A stretch of 64,000 bases of DNA from DASQMT01 sp963835735. Its GTDB lineage: Bacteria; Actinomycetota; Thermoleophilia; Solirubrobacterales; Solirubrobacteraceae. Each line of letters begins with the position of its first letter. Within the stretch, counting starts at the first letter, position 1. The translations under genes were made by a program, and so were the position numbers. The stretch spans positions 1 to 64,000 of the forward strand of contig CAWIGP010000003.1 of assembly GCA_963835735.1 (NCBI GenBank), read 5' to 3'. The notes below the pieces were generated by a model. It was not told the origin of the DNA, made no database searches, and was given only the letters and a program-made list of their open reading frames with translations. Shown here one piece after another: positions 16,477 to 23,741 of the stretch.

Positions 16477-16513
16477 CTCGGGTCGCGGACTAAGGCATTC
16501 CGGGATTCGAGCG
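16477..16513 (+). promoter_or_regulatory. motif 2 copy upstream of MBL hydrolase 2
   Basis: CTCGGGTCGCGGACTAAGG, then CATTCCGGGATTCGAGCG. It ends exactly 27 nt before the ATG at 16541 and lies 25 bp upstream of the LuxR2 start on the other strand, so it could control both. Confidence 0.7.
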
Positions 16514-16540
16514 CCCGCGTCGCGATGGACCATCGCGCGC

Positions 16541-17536
16541 ATGAGCACCCCAGACACGACGACGGAGGCGTTTGCGGACACGCGTCCCGCCGCCGAGGAC
16601 CTGCCGGACTACGCGCCGGTGCCTCGCTCCGCCTTCGGCCCCGCCCTCAACGAGCAGGGCTACTACGTGGGCCGGGTCGAGCGCAACCTGTACTGGATCA
16701 CCGACGGCACCTACCAGTCCGCGTTTCTCACGACCTCGGACGGCGTCGTGCTGCTCGATGCGCCGCCGACCATCGGCCACAACATCCAGCGCGCCGTCGA
16801 CGACATCGCCGCCGCCAACGGCGTGAGCAACAAGGTCACGCACCTCATCTACTCGCACCATCACGCCGACCACGCCGGCGCCTCCTCGCTGTTCGACCGC
16901 AACGTCGCCCGCATCGGTCACGAGGAGACGCGGAACCTGCTGCTCCGGGACGACGACCCGGCCCGGCCCGCGCCGGAGGAGACCTTCCAGGACCGGCGCA
17001 CGCTCGAGATCGGCGGCGAGCGGATCGAGCTCGCGTGGCACGGCTCCAATCACTCACCCGACAACATCTTCATCCACCTCCCGGACCACGACACGCTGAT
17101 GCTCGTCGACATCGTCAACCCGGGCTGGGCGCCGGTCTACCAGAGCAACCTCACCGAGGACGTCCAGGGGTACATCAAGGTCGCGGACATCGCGCTGTCG
17201 CACCCGTGGAAGCACTTCATCGGCGGCCACATGGGCAAGCTCGGCACGCGCGACGACATCGCGCTGCACCAGCAGTACATGGGCGACATCGTGGACGCGT
17301 CGAGGACGGCGATCGACACGGTCGATCCCACGCCGTACTTCGTCAAGTACGGCGAGAACACGTGGGCCGCGCTACGGGGCTATCTGGACGCGGTCACGGC
17401 CGCCGCCGCGGAGCCCGTGATCGCGAAATACACGGGCGTCCTGGCGGCGGCCGACGTGTTCACGGCCAGCACGACCTTCCACGTCATGCAGTCGCTGCGG
17501 CTGGACCGCGGCTACGGCTCGCAGGTCCATCCATGA
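16541..17536 (+). CDS. metallo-beta-lactamase-fold hydrolase (paralogue 2, cytoplasmic)
   Basis: A 331-residue MBL-superfamily hydrolase, closely similar over its whole length to the mature protein of the gene at 1843 (both share DYAPxPxSAxGPxxNxQGY and YSHHHADHxGASSLFDR). Metal ligands are HHHADH, the His in GSNHSPDN, the Asp in VDIVNPG and the His in IGGHMGK. It has no signal peptide, so this copy should stay in the cytoplasm. Its stop overlaps the start of the SnoaL-like gene (ATGA). It is controlled by motif 2, whereas paralogue 1 is under motif 1. Confidence 0.9.
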   Translation: MSTPDTTTEAFADTRPAAEDLPDYAPVPRSAFGPALNEQGYYVGRVERNLYWITDGTYQSAFLTTSDGVVLLDAPPTIGHNIQRAVDDIAAANGVSNKVTHLIYSHHHADHAGASSLFDRNVARIGHEETRNLLLRDDDPARPAPEETFQDRRTLEIGGERIELAWHGSNHSPDNIFIHLPDHDTLMLVDIVNPGWAPVYQSNLTEDVQGYIKVADIALSHPWKHFIGGHMGKLGTRDDIALHQQYMGDIVDASRTAIDTVDPTPYFVKYGENTWAALRGYLDAVTAAAAEPVIAKYTGVLAAADVFTASTTFHVMQSLRLDRGYGSQVHP

Positions 17537-17994
17537 CTCACGCAGCGATCTCGCCCGAGGAAGCCGCGGACCGGCTGGCGATCCGCGAGCTCGTCGACGC
17601 CTACGCGTACTGCGCGGACAGCCGCGACGCCGACGGCCAGAAGGCGCTCTTCACGACCGACACCCACTTCGTCGTCTACATGGAAGGCGAGGGATCGGAC
17701 CCGACCGACGACCTCCACGGACGGGAATCGCTCACGCCCGTGTTCGAGAACCTGAACACGTACGAGGCGACGATGCACTTCAACGGGCAGAGCACGGTCG
17801 AGCTCGATGGCGATCGGGCCACGGGCAAGACCTACTGCCTCGCTCACCACGTGTACTCGCAGGATGGCGAGCGCAAGCTGATGGTCGCGGCGCTCCGCTA
17901 CCGGGACGCCTTTCTCAAGCACGACGGCGCGTGGCTGTTCGCCGAGCGCCGGCTCTACCTCGACTGGGCCGAGACGCGCCGGCTCCGTCCCTAG
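17533..17994 (+). CDS. SnoaL/NTF2-like protein
   Basis: A 153-residue protein with the NTF2-like fold, closest in appearance to the SnoaL_4 group: an N-terminal helix (ADRLAIRELVDAYAYCADSRD), then TTDTHFVVY and a C-terminal beta-sheet ending DGAWLFAERRLYLDW. Members are small-molecule isomerases, dehydratases or binding proteins. The 4-bp ATGA overlap with MBL hydrolase 2 indicates coupled translation and a shared pathway. Confidence 0.85.
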   Translation: MTHAAISPEEAADRLAIRELVDAYAYCADSRDADGQKALFTTDTHFVVYMEGEGSDPTDDLHGRESLTPVFENLNTYEATMHFNGQSTVELDGDRATGKTYCLAHHVYSQDGERKLMVAALRYRDAFLKHDGAWLFAERRLYLDWAETRRLRP

Positions 17995-18137
17995 GACACG
18001 CAAGGGCTTCGCCGAGCTGCTCGCGCGACGGTCCGCTTTGAGTGAGGCGTCCAGCACGACGGTAAGAACCGCCGAGTTCGCCGCGCTCATATGCCCATGA
18101 GCCGTGTACGAACGGCCGCCGGCGAAAGGGCGCATGC

Positions 18138-19022
18138 ATGACCGCGTATCGGACAACCCGGGTCGATGGGACCGACGTCTTTTTCCGGGAGGCCGGTGAG
18201 CCGGCAGCCCGCACGCTGCTGCTGCTACACGGGTTCCCGAGCTCGTCAGCGCAATACCAGCGGTTGATCGACCGGCTCGGGGACCGCTACCACGTGATTG
18301 CTCCCGACTACCCGGGGTTCGGTCAGAGCCCGCCGCTCGAGGGCACTACCACCTTCGACCGGATCGCCGACGTCATCGATGGCTTCACCGAGGCAAACGG
18401 CCTCGACCGTTTCAGCCTGTACATGTTCGACTTCGGAGCGCCGGTCGGCTTCCGGCTCGCCACTCGCCACCCCGAGCGCGTCCAGGGACTGGTGCTGCAG
18501 AACGGCAACGCCTACGAGGAGGGTCTTGGCCCGGGCATGCAGGCACTGAAGCCCTACTGGCAGGATCGCTCCGCGAACGAGGACGCAATCCGCGGATTCC
18601 TGCAGCTCGAAGCCACGCGCGCGCAGTATCTCGACGGGGTGGCCGACACGACGACCGTCAACCCGGATCTGTGGGAGCTCGACCAGCGCTACCTCGAGCT
18701 TCCCGGCCGTGACCAGGTGATGCTCGACCTGCTGTACGACTACCAGAACAACGTCACGCTCTATCCCCGCTGGCACGAGTACATGCGCGCCAACCAGCCG
18801 CCGGCGCTGCTCGCATGGGGCCAGAACGACCAGTTCTTCCCTCCCGGCGGCGCCCGAGCGTATCTTCACGATCTGCCCGACGCCGAGCTGCACCTCCTCG
18901 ACACCGGCCACTTCGCGACCGCCACCCACACCGACGAGATCGCAGAACTGGCCGCCGCCTTCCTCGACAAGCACATCACGCACGACGGCGGGCGCCGGAC
19001 GGCAGCTGCGGCGCCACGGTGA
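18138..19022 (+). CDS. alpha/beta hydrolase, haloalkane-dehalogenase-like
   Basis: A 294-residue alpha/beta hydrolase. The oxyanion loop LLLHGFPSSSAQYQ and a second block DYPGFGQSP are canonical. The nucleophile elbow MFDFGAPVG has Asp as nucleophile, as in haloalkane dehalogenases, fluoroacetate dehalogenases and epoxide hydrolases. The acid lies near WGQNDQFFPP, and the His is in LDTGHFATATH. I did not find motif 1 or motif 2 upstream. The LysR gene follows after 50 bp on the same strand. Confidence 0.9.
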   Translation: MTAYRTTRVDGTDVFFREAGEPAARTLLLLHGFPSSSAQYQRLIDRLGDRYHVIAPDYPGFGQSPPLEGTTTFDRIADVIDGFTEANGLDRFSLYMFDFGAPVGFRLATRHPERVQGLVLQNGNAYEEGLGPGMQALKPYWQDRSANEDAIRGFLQLEATRAQYLDGVADTTTVNPDLWELDQRYLELPGRDQVMLDLLYDYQNNVTLYPRWHEYMRANQPPALLAWGQNDQFFPPGGARAYLHDLPDAELHLLDTGHFATATHTDEIAELAAAFLDKHITHDGGRRTAAAAPR

Positions 19023-19072
19023 CGAGCAGGAGCCGCAGGCCAAGGCCCCACTAAGAGACAGAGACAGAGCGA

Positions 19073-20005
19073 ATGGAACTTCGCCACCTCAGATACTTCG
19101 TCGCAGTCGCAGAGGAGCTGCACTTCAGCCGTGCGGCGGAGCGGCTGCACGTCGCGCAGCCGGCAGTCAGCGAGCAGATTCGCAAACTCGAAGTAGAGCT
19201 GGGCGTCAGGCTGCTGAACCGGACCAAGCGGAAGGTTTCGCTGACGGATGCGGGATCCGCTCTGCTGACGGAGGCGCGGCGAGTGCTGCAACAGGTCGAC
19301 ATCGCGCGTCTCGCGACGCACGAGGCCCGCTGCCGCACCACCGCCCGTTTGCGGATCGGGTACACGCCGGCATCTCTGCCGAAAAGCGTGCCTGAGGCGT
19401 TGCAGCGCCTCGCCGCGTCGATGAAGAACCTGGAGGCGACGCTCGAGCTCGCGTTCGGCTTGGAGTTGATCGCGTCCGTCCGCGACGAGCGCCTCGATGC
19501 CGCGATCGTCTCGTTGCCGGCCCCGACGGCAGGCCTTCGGACAACGCACCTTGGCCGGGAGAGAGCGGTGGCCGCGTTACCCGCGAGCCACCGTCACGCC
19601 CTCCGGACTGCGATCCGCCTGGACCACCTGGCGCCCGAGCGGATCGTGGTGCTGCCACGCGAGGCCAGCCGCCCGTTCTACGACGCCGTCCTTGCGGCGT
19701 GCCGGAGCGCCGCGCTGTCGCCGTCGCTCGTCGAGATGCGAGGTGCGTGTGTCGAGCCGGCGCTGCTCGCGGTCGCGTCGGGTGCCGGAATCGGCCTGCT
19801 TCCTGAGTCGGTGGCCCAGCGTTATTCGACCCCCGGCGTCCGGTTCGTGGCGATCGACGGCGAGCAGCCGGCTGTCTCGACGGCCATCGTGACACGCCGA
19901 GACAGCGCGCACCTGCCCACCGCGGCCTTTCTGCGTGCCGTTTCCCAGGGGCCAACGCGACCCACCCTGGTCGCCTCCGGGACGCCTGTCGCAACGGCCG
20001 GCTGA
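19073..20005 (+). CDS. LysR-family transcriptional regulator
   Basis: A 310-residue LysR regulator. The N-terminal winged helix-turn-helix is the standard MELRHLRYFVAVAEELHF ... RLHVAQPAVSEQIRKLE. The C-terminal effector domain follows from about residue 90 (LRIGYTPASLP). It is strongly similar to the LysR gene at 55061, suggesting a duplication within this genome. The adjacent dehalogenase-like hydrolase is a plausible target. Confidence 0.92.
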   Translation: MELRHLRYFVAVAEELHFSRAAERLHVAQPAVSEQIRKLEVELGVRLLNRTKRKVSLTDAGSALLTEARRVLQQVDIARLATHEARCRTTARLRIGYTPASLPKSVPEALQRLAASMKNLEATLELAFGLELIASVRDERLDAAIVSLPAPTAGLRTTHLGRERAVAALPASHRHALRTAIRLDHLAPERIVVLPREASRPFYDAVLAACRSAALSPSLVEMRGACVEPALLAVASGAGIGLLPESVAQRYSTPGVRFVAIDGEQPAVSTAIVTRRDSAHLPTAAFLRAVSQGPTRPTLVASGTPVATAG

Positions 20006-20077
20006 CCGACTCGCGAACCCTTCGAGGATGATGTACGAGCCTGTGGACGATTTCCCAACGAGGAAGCGAGGGGACGC

Positions 20078-20479
20078 GTGACGGTCAGAGAGATCATCGA
20101 GCGGCATCCGAGGCCCCTCAGCATCGACCGCGACGTGCTGTTGCGCTGCATCGACGAGTGCTTCGACTGCGCCGCCACATGCACCAGCTGCGCCGACGCC
20201 TGCCTGGGCGAGCCCGACGTGCCCGAGCTGGTGCGGTGCGTCCGGCTCGATCTTGACTGCGCCGACGTGTGCAACGCGACCGGCCGCGTGGTGACCCGCC
20301 AGACCGAGCCCGACCTCGGGGTCGTACGCGCCGCTGTCGAGGCATGCATCGTGATCTGCCGCGCGTGCGCCGAGGAGTGCGAGCGCCACGCGGCCCACCA
20401 CGACCACTGCCGCGTCTGCGCGGAGGTCTGCCGCCGCTGCGAGCAGGCGTGCAGCGATCTGCTCGTCGCAATCGGCTGA
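20078..20479 (+). CDS. Cys-rich four-helix-bundle copper-binding protein
   Basis: A 133-residue protein with the repeated Cys pattern of the four-helix-bundle copper-storage family (formerly DUF326): CIDECFDCAATCTSCADACL, then LDCADVC, CIVICRACAEEC and CRVCAEVCRRCEQAC. The cysteines line the core of the bundle and bind many Cu(I) ions. No signal peptide is visible, so it should act in the cytoplasm as a copper buffer. The start is a GTG at 20078. Confidence 0.9.
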   Translation: MTVREIIERHPRPLSIDRDVLLRCIDECFDCAATCTSCADACLGEPDVPELVRCVRLDLDCADVCNATGRVVTRQTEPDLGVVRAAVEACIVICRACAEECERHAAHHDHCRVCAEVCRRCEQACSDLLVAIG

Positions 20480-20518
20480 GCCAAAGGTCCGCGAGACCAA
20501 GCGCGGCCTCATGCTGCG

Positions 20519-21666
20519 CTACTTCACCGCGACTCCGGCGGGCGTGGCCCCCGTGGGGAGGGAGACGGATCCGCGCTCGGTCAGGCGCCCGCCGTCGACC
20601 GCGAACACGCCGAACGCTGCAGCCGGCTCTCGTTGACGTAGAGAGTCCGGCCGTCAGGGCTCAGCCGGGCGTCGACAGCGCCTGGACCGGCCTGGTTGGC
20701 GACAGGCGTCGAGCCAAGCAGGGTCAGCGTCCCGTCGGACGCGATCGCGTACCTCGAGATGGTGCCGGAGCCAGTGTTGACCGCGAACAGGAACGCACCA
20801 TCGTGCGTGATCTCGACCCAACACGGCGCCGTCTGGTTGTTGGCGAACGGTGAGCCCTGAATCGGCGAAAGCGTGCCATCGCCGGCGACGCTGAAGGCCG
20901 AGACGCTCCCGGCACCGTCGCCGGCGTGTGCGTTCGCGACGAACAGCTGGCTCGGGTTGGTCGGGCGGAACTCACTGCCGAAGGGACCCGCGGCCTCCGC
21001 GGTGAACGGCGCGCCCGGCGCGGCGGTCACGCGGCCGTCGGCACCGACGCGGAAGCTGTCGATCTGCGAGGTGTTGACGCGCACTCCGACGAGCTTGGTG
21101 CCGCTGGGGTTGAACAAGACGTCACCAGGCTGCGAGTCGTCCGGAAGCGCAACCGTCGAGCCGGCCAGTGGTCGTAGCCGTCCGGCCGGGCTCAGCCTGA
21201 AGCCGGTGTAGTTCGAGCCGCTCGGACCCGAGTTGGCGACATAGACCAGCCCGCGGTGCTCAGCGACGCTGACCGGCTCGTGGCCCCCAGAGGAGACGAC
21301 GCGTGCGCTACGTGCTCGAGGACGCCGTGCGCTTGATCCGCAGCACCGTGATCTGGTCGCTGCCCGCGTCTACGGCGATCACGTACCGCCCGTCACGGTG
21401 ACCTGGATTGCGCCCTGAGACGCCAGGCCCGAACCTGTACCCGCGCCACCGGCGTTGAACGGCGAGTGCCGCAGCGGCGTCAGGTGTCCGTGTCCGTCGC
21501 GGGCGAAGCCGGCCACGGTGTTCGTGCCGGTCGTGTTGTCGTTCACGTAGACGTAGCCGGCATGGCTTCCGTGAGCCGCCGCAATCGACGGCATCGCCGC
21601 GGCGGCGCCAAGCGCCAGCAGCGCCGCGACGACCGTCCACGGCGACTTCCTTCGGAGGTGTTGCAT
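20519..21666 (-). pseudogene. secreted beta-propeller lactonase-family protein, frameshifted
   Basis: A seven-bladed beta-propeller protein of the YncE / 6-phosphogluconolactonase-like family, about 380 residues if repaired. The N-terminal fragment carries a signal peptide (TVVAALLALGAAAAMPSIAAAH) and the first blade (GYVYVNDNTTGTNTVAGF). Later blades are in other frames (RYVIAVDAGSDQITVLRI; then VVSSGGHEPVSVAEHRG; then LFVANAHAGDGAGSVSAFSV; then VFAVDGGRLTERGSV). I count at least four frame changes, at about 21385, 21325, 21310 and 20610. All blades are conserved, so indel error or very recent decay is likelier than old decay. Confidence 0.72.
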
Positions 21667-21759
21667 GGCTTCTGCTCTCCTTCTGCGAGTTGGCCGATCC
21701 AGTTAGTGCGCGCTTTGAACGTATGCGCGACTTACCGCGCGGCCAACAGTGGGCGCTTA

Positions 21760-22113
21760 TCAGCGATAAGTGCGTCCACCCCAGAAGCCGGGCTCGTCGT
21801 GATCGAGCAGCTCGAGGCCCCGCACCCACTTGGCGCTCTTCCAGAAGTACAGGTGCGGTACGAGGAGCCGCGCCGGGCCACCGTGCTGGGGCTCGAGCGG
21901 CTCGCCGTCGAATTCGTAAGCGATCCAGGCTCGCCCGCCGGTGACGTCTTCGAGCGGCAGGTTCGCCGTATAGCCGCCGTCGCTCCAGGCACTCACGTAC
22001 GACGCGGTGGTGCCGACCGCCGCCAGCAGCGTGTCGACCGACACGCCCCTCCAGGTCGTGTCGAGCTTGGACCACTTGGTCACGCAGTGGATGTCGACCG
22101 TCGCGTTCGCGGC
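21760..22113 (-). pseudogene. molybdopterin (sulfite-oxidase-like) oxidoreductase fragment
   Basis: A fragment of about 117 codons from the C-terminal half of a sulfite-oxidase / MsrP-like molybdopterin protein. It keeps the segment VDIHCVTKWSKLDTTWRGV, whose Cys would coordinate molybdenum, and HGGPARLLVPHLYFWKSAKWV. It opens directly after a TGA (about 22116-22118) with no family sequence upstream, and ends at GFWGGRTYR before the usual C-terminal tail. Unlike the other broken genes, the rest is truly missing, so this is probably a real remnant. Confidence 0.65.
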
Positions 22114-22255
22114 CGGTCATAGGAAACCCCGATGACTAGCGCCAGCGCGTCTTGTCGTGCGCCTTGGCCTCGCCTTCCATTGAATCCAGCGCAGGCCGAA
22201 CCAAGCGGCTGCGTCTGCGGAACGTCGCGTCCCCGCCACTCACCGGAAGGAAGAC

Positions 22256-23110
22256 ATGCACGACACAATGAAGGCAATGAGCACGAGCTGGCTCGAAGGC
22301 ATGCCGAACCACGCGGAGGAGACTGACCGGCCGATGGCCATGCCCATGTTCGCCGGGCAGAAACTGGTGGTCGTCGGCGGCAGCAGCGGGATGGGACGCC
22401 AGACCGCCGCCGACGTCGTGGCGGCCGGCGGCAGCGCCGTCATCATCGGAGAGGACGCCGACAAGGTCGACGACACGATCGAGACACTGGCCAAGGACGG
22501 CTCAGCGTATGGCATCACGGCCGACCTGGCCGACCGGACGCAGGTGGACCGGGTCCGCCGGCAGCTGGCTGACGAGCACGCCGACGCAACCCTGCTGGTC
22601 AACGCGGCCGGGTTCTTCATCCCCAAGACATTCCTGGACTACGACGGCGAGTCGTACGACTCGTACCTCGAGCTGGACAGGGCGATGTTCTTCCTCACCC
22701 AGACAGTGGTCCGCGGCATGGTCGAGCAAGGCAACGGCGGCGCCATCGTCAACATCGGCAGCATGTGGGCCCATCAGGGCATCGCGGCCACCCCGTCGTC
22801 GGGCTACTCGGTGGGCAAGGGCGGGCTGCACGCGCTCACGCACCAATTGGCCATCGAGCTCGCCCCCCATCAGATCCGGGTCAACGCGGTCGCTCCGGCC
22901 GTCGTCGCCACCCCGATCTACGAGCGGTTCGTCCCCAAGGACAAGCTCGACGAGACGCTGCACAGCTTCGACAGCCTCCATCCGCTCGGCCGGGTCGGCA
23001 CCGCCCGGGACCTGGCGAACACGATCACCTTCCTGCTTTCCCCGGCCACCAGCTGGGTCACCGGCGCCATCTGGAACGTCGACGGCGGCGTCATGGCTGG
23101 ACGCAACTGA
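22256..23110 (+). CDS. short-chain dehydrogenase/reductase (SDR)
   Basis: A 284-residue classical SDR. The Rossmann motif GGSSGMGRQTA, the NAAG motif (LVNAAGFF), the catalytic Ser in VNIGSMWAHQ and the YSVGKGG (YxxxK) active site are all present, and the C-terminal VTGAIWNVDGG is typical. An Asp after beta-2 is absent (IIGEDADK), leaving NAD/NADP preference open. I start at 22256 because GGAAGGAAG lies just upstream; the N-terminus is about 30 residues longer than usual, so internal ATGs are possible. Confidence 0.9.
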   Translation: MHDTMKAMSTSWLEGMPNHAEETDRPMAMPMFAGQKLVVVGGSSGMGRQTAADVVAAGGSAVIIGEDADKVDDTIETLAKDGSAYGITADLADRTQVDRVRRQLADEHADATLLVNAAGFFIPKTFLDYDGESYDSYLELDRAMFFLTQTVVRGMVEQGNGGAIVNIGSMWAHQGIAATPSSGYSVGKGGLHALTHQLAIELAPHQIRVNAVAPAVVATPIYERFVPKDKLDETLHSFDSLHPLGRVGTARDLANTITFLLSPATSWVTGAIWNVDGGVMAGRN

Positions 23111-23146
23111 AAGGCTGGCAGGCGAGGACGACCCTGGGAGGACGAG

Positions 23147-23437
23147 ATGACACATTCGCTCGCGTGGGACCAGGTCACCGATGGTGACGTGTTGCGCGCG
23201 ATCAAGGAGTACGACCAACTAGGGCCGGAGCGGTTCTTCTCGGAGCACGGATACGGCCCTACCACGACCTACGACCTGGTCTGGAACGAACGCCGTTACC
23301 CGCCGAAGGCGATCTTGGGCACCGCTTACGAGTTCGCCACGGGCCAGCGCCTCGCCTCCGGTGATTTCGAGGGCGGGAAAGCGGGGGCCGTGAAGGTGCT
23401 CGGAAAGCTTGGATTCACCATCGAGGCGCGACGATGA
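23147..23437 (+). CDS. stand-alone ScoMcrA-like N-terminal head domain protein
   Basis: A 96-residue protein that in my reading matches the N-terminal head domain of ScoMcrA, the Streptomyces modification-dependent endonuclease: an N-terminal helix (DVLRAIKEYDQLGPERFF), then YGFG-like HGYGPTTTYDLV, RYPPKAILGTAYEF and DFEGGKAGAVKVLGKLGF. In ScoMcrA this domain precedes the DNA-recognition and HNH domains; here it is alone, with no nuclease nearby. Similar domains also occur in proteins unrelated to restriction. The SDR gene ends 36 bp upstream and the HC2-like gene begins 48 bp downstream. Confidence 0.6.
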   Translation: MTHSLAWDQVTDGDVLRAIKEYDQLGPERFFSEHGYGPTTTYDLVWNERRYPPKAILGTAYEFATGQRLASGDFEGGKAGAVKVLGKLGFTIEARR

Positions 23438-23485
23438 GTAGTGAGGATTTGTCACACTCCTGTTCATCGACCAGGACGCAGCCTG

Positions 23486-23719
23486 ATGACCGATCTCCGT
23501 CGCCTCGACGAGCTTCTGCTCGCCGAGGACGGGGACGCGGGCTGCACCGCCGGCGAGGAAATCCTCGACGCCTATGTCGAGCTGGAACTCGCCGGGGAAG
23601 ACCCGGCAAGCGTGTACCCCGGCACGGCGATCCACCTACAGAGCTGTCCCGGTTGCCGCGCCGAGCACGACGGGCTGCTCGAAGCCGCCCGCCGGTTCGG
23701 CGACGCCCAGCCCGAGTAG
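23486..23719 (+). CDS. small HC2-like zinc-finger protein
   Basis: A 77-residue protein resembling the soluble, TM-less versions of anti-sigma zinc-finger (HC2) proteins: EILDAYVELELAGEDPASVYPG, then the metal motif HLQSCPGCRAEHDGLL (H-x3-C-x2-C). No sigma-factor gene is adjacent. The ATG at 23486 follows a poorly conserved upstream extension. Confidence 0.6.
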   Translation: MTDLRRLDELLLAEDGDAGCTAGEEILDAYVELELAGEDPASVYPGTAIHLQSCPGCRAEHDGLLEAARRFGDAQPE

Positions 23720-23741
23720 CCGCGCGAGACGAGCCTCAGCG

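Noticed and set aside
21752..21774. Hairpin GCTTATCAGCGATAAG as a terminator or operator
   Set aside because: Short stem without a T-tract, next to a gene fragment; I could not link it to a function.
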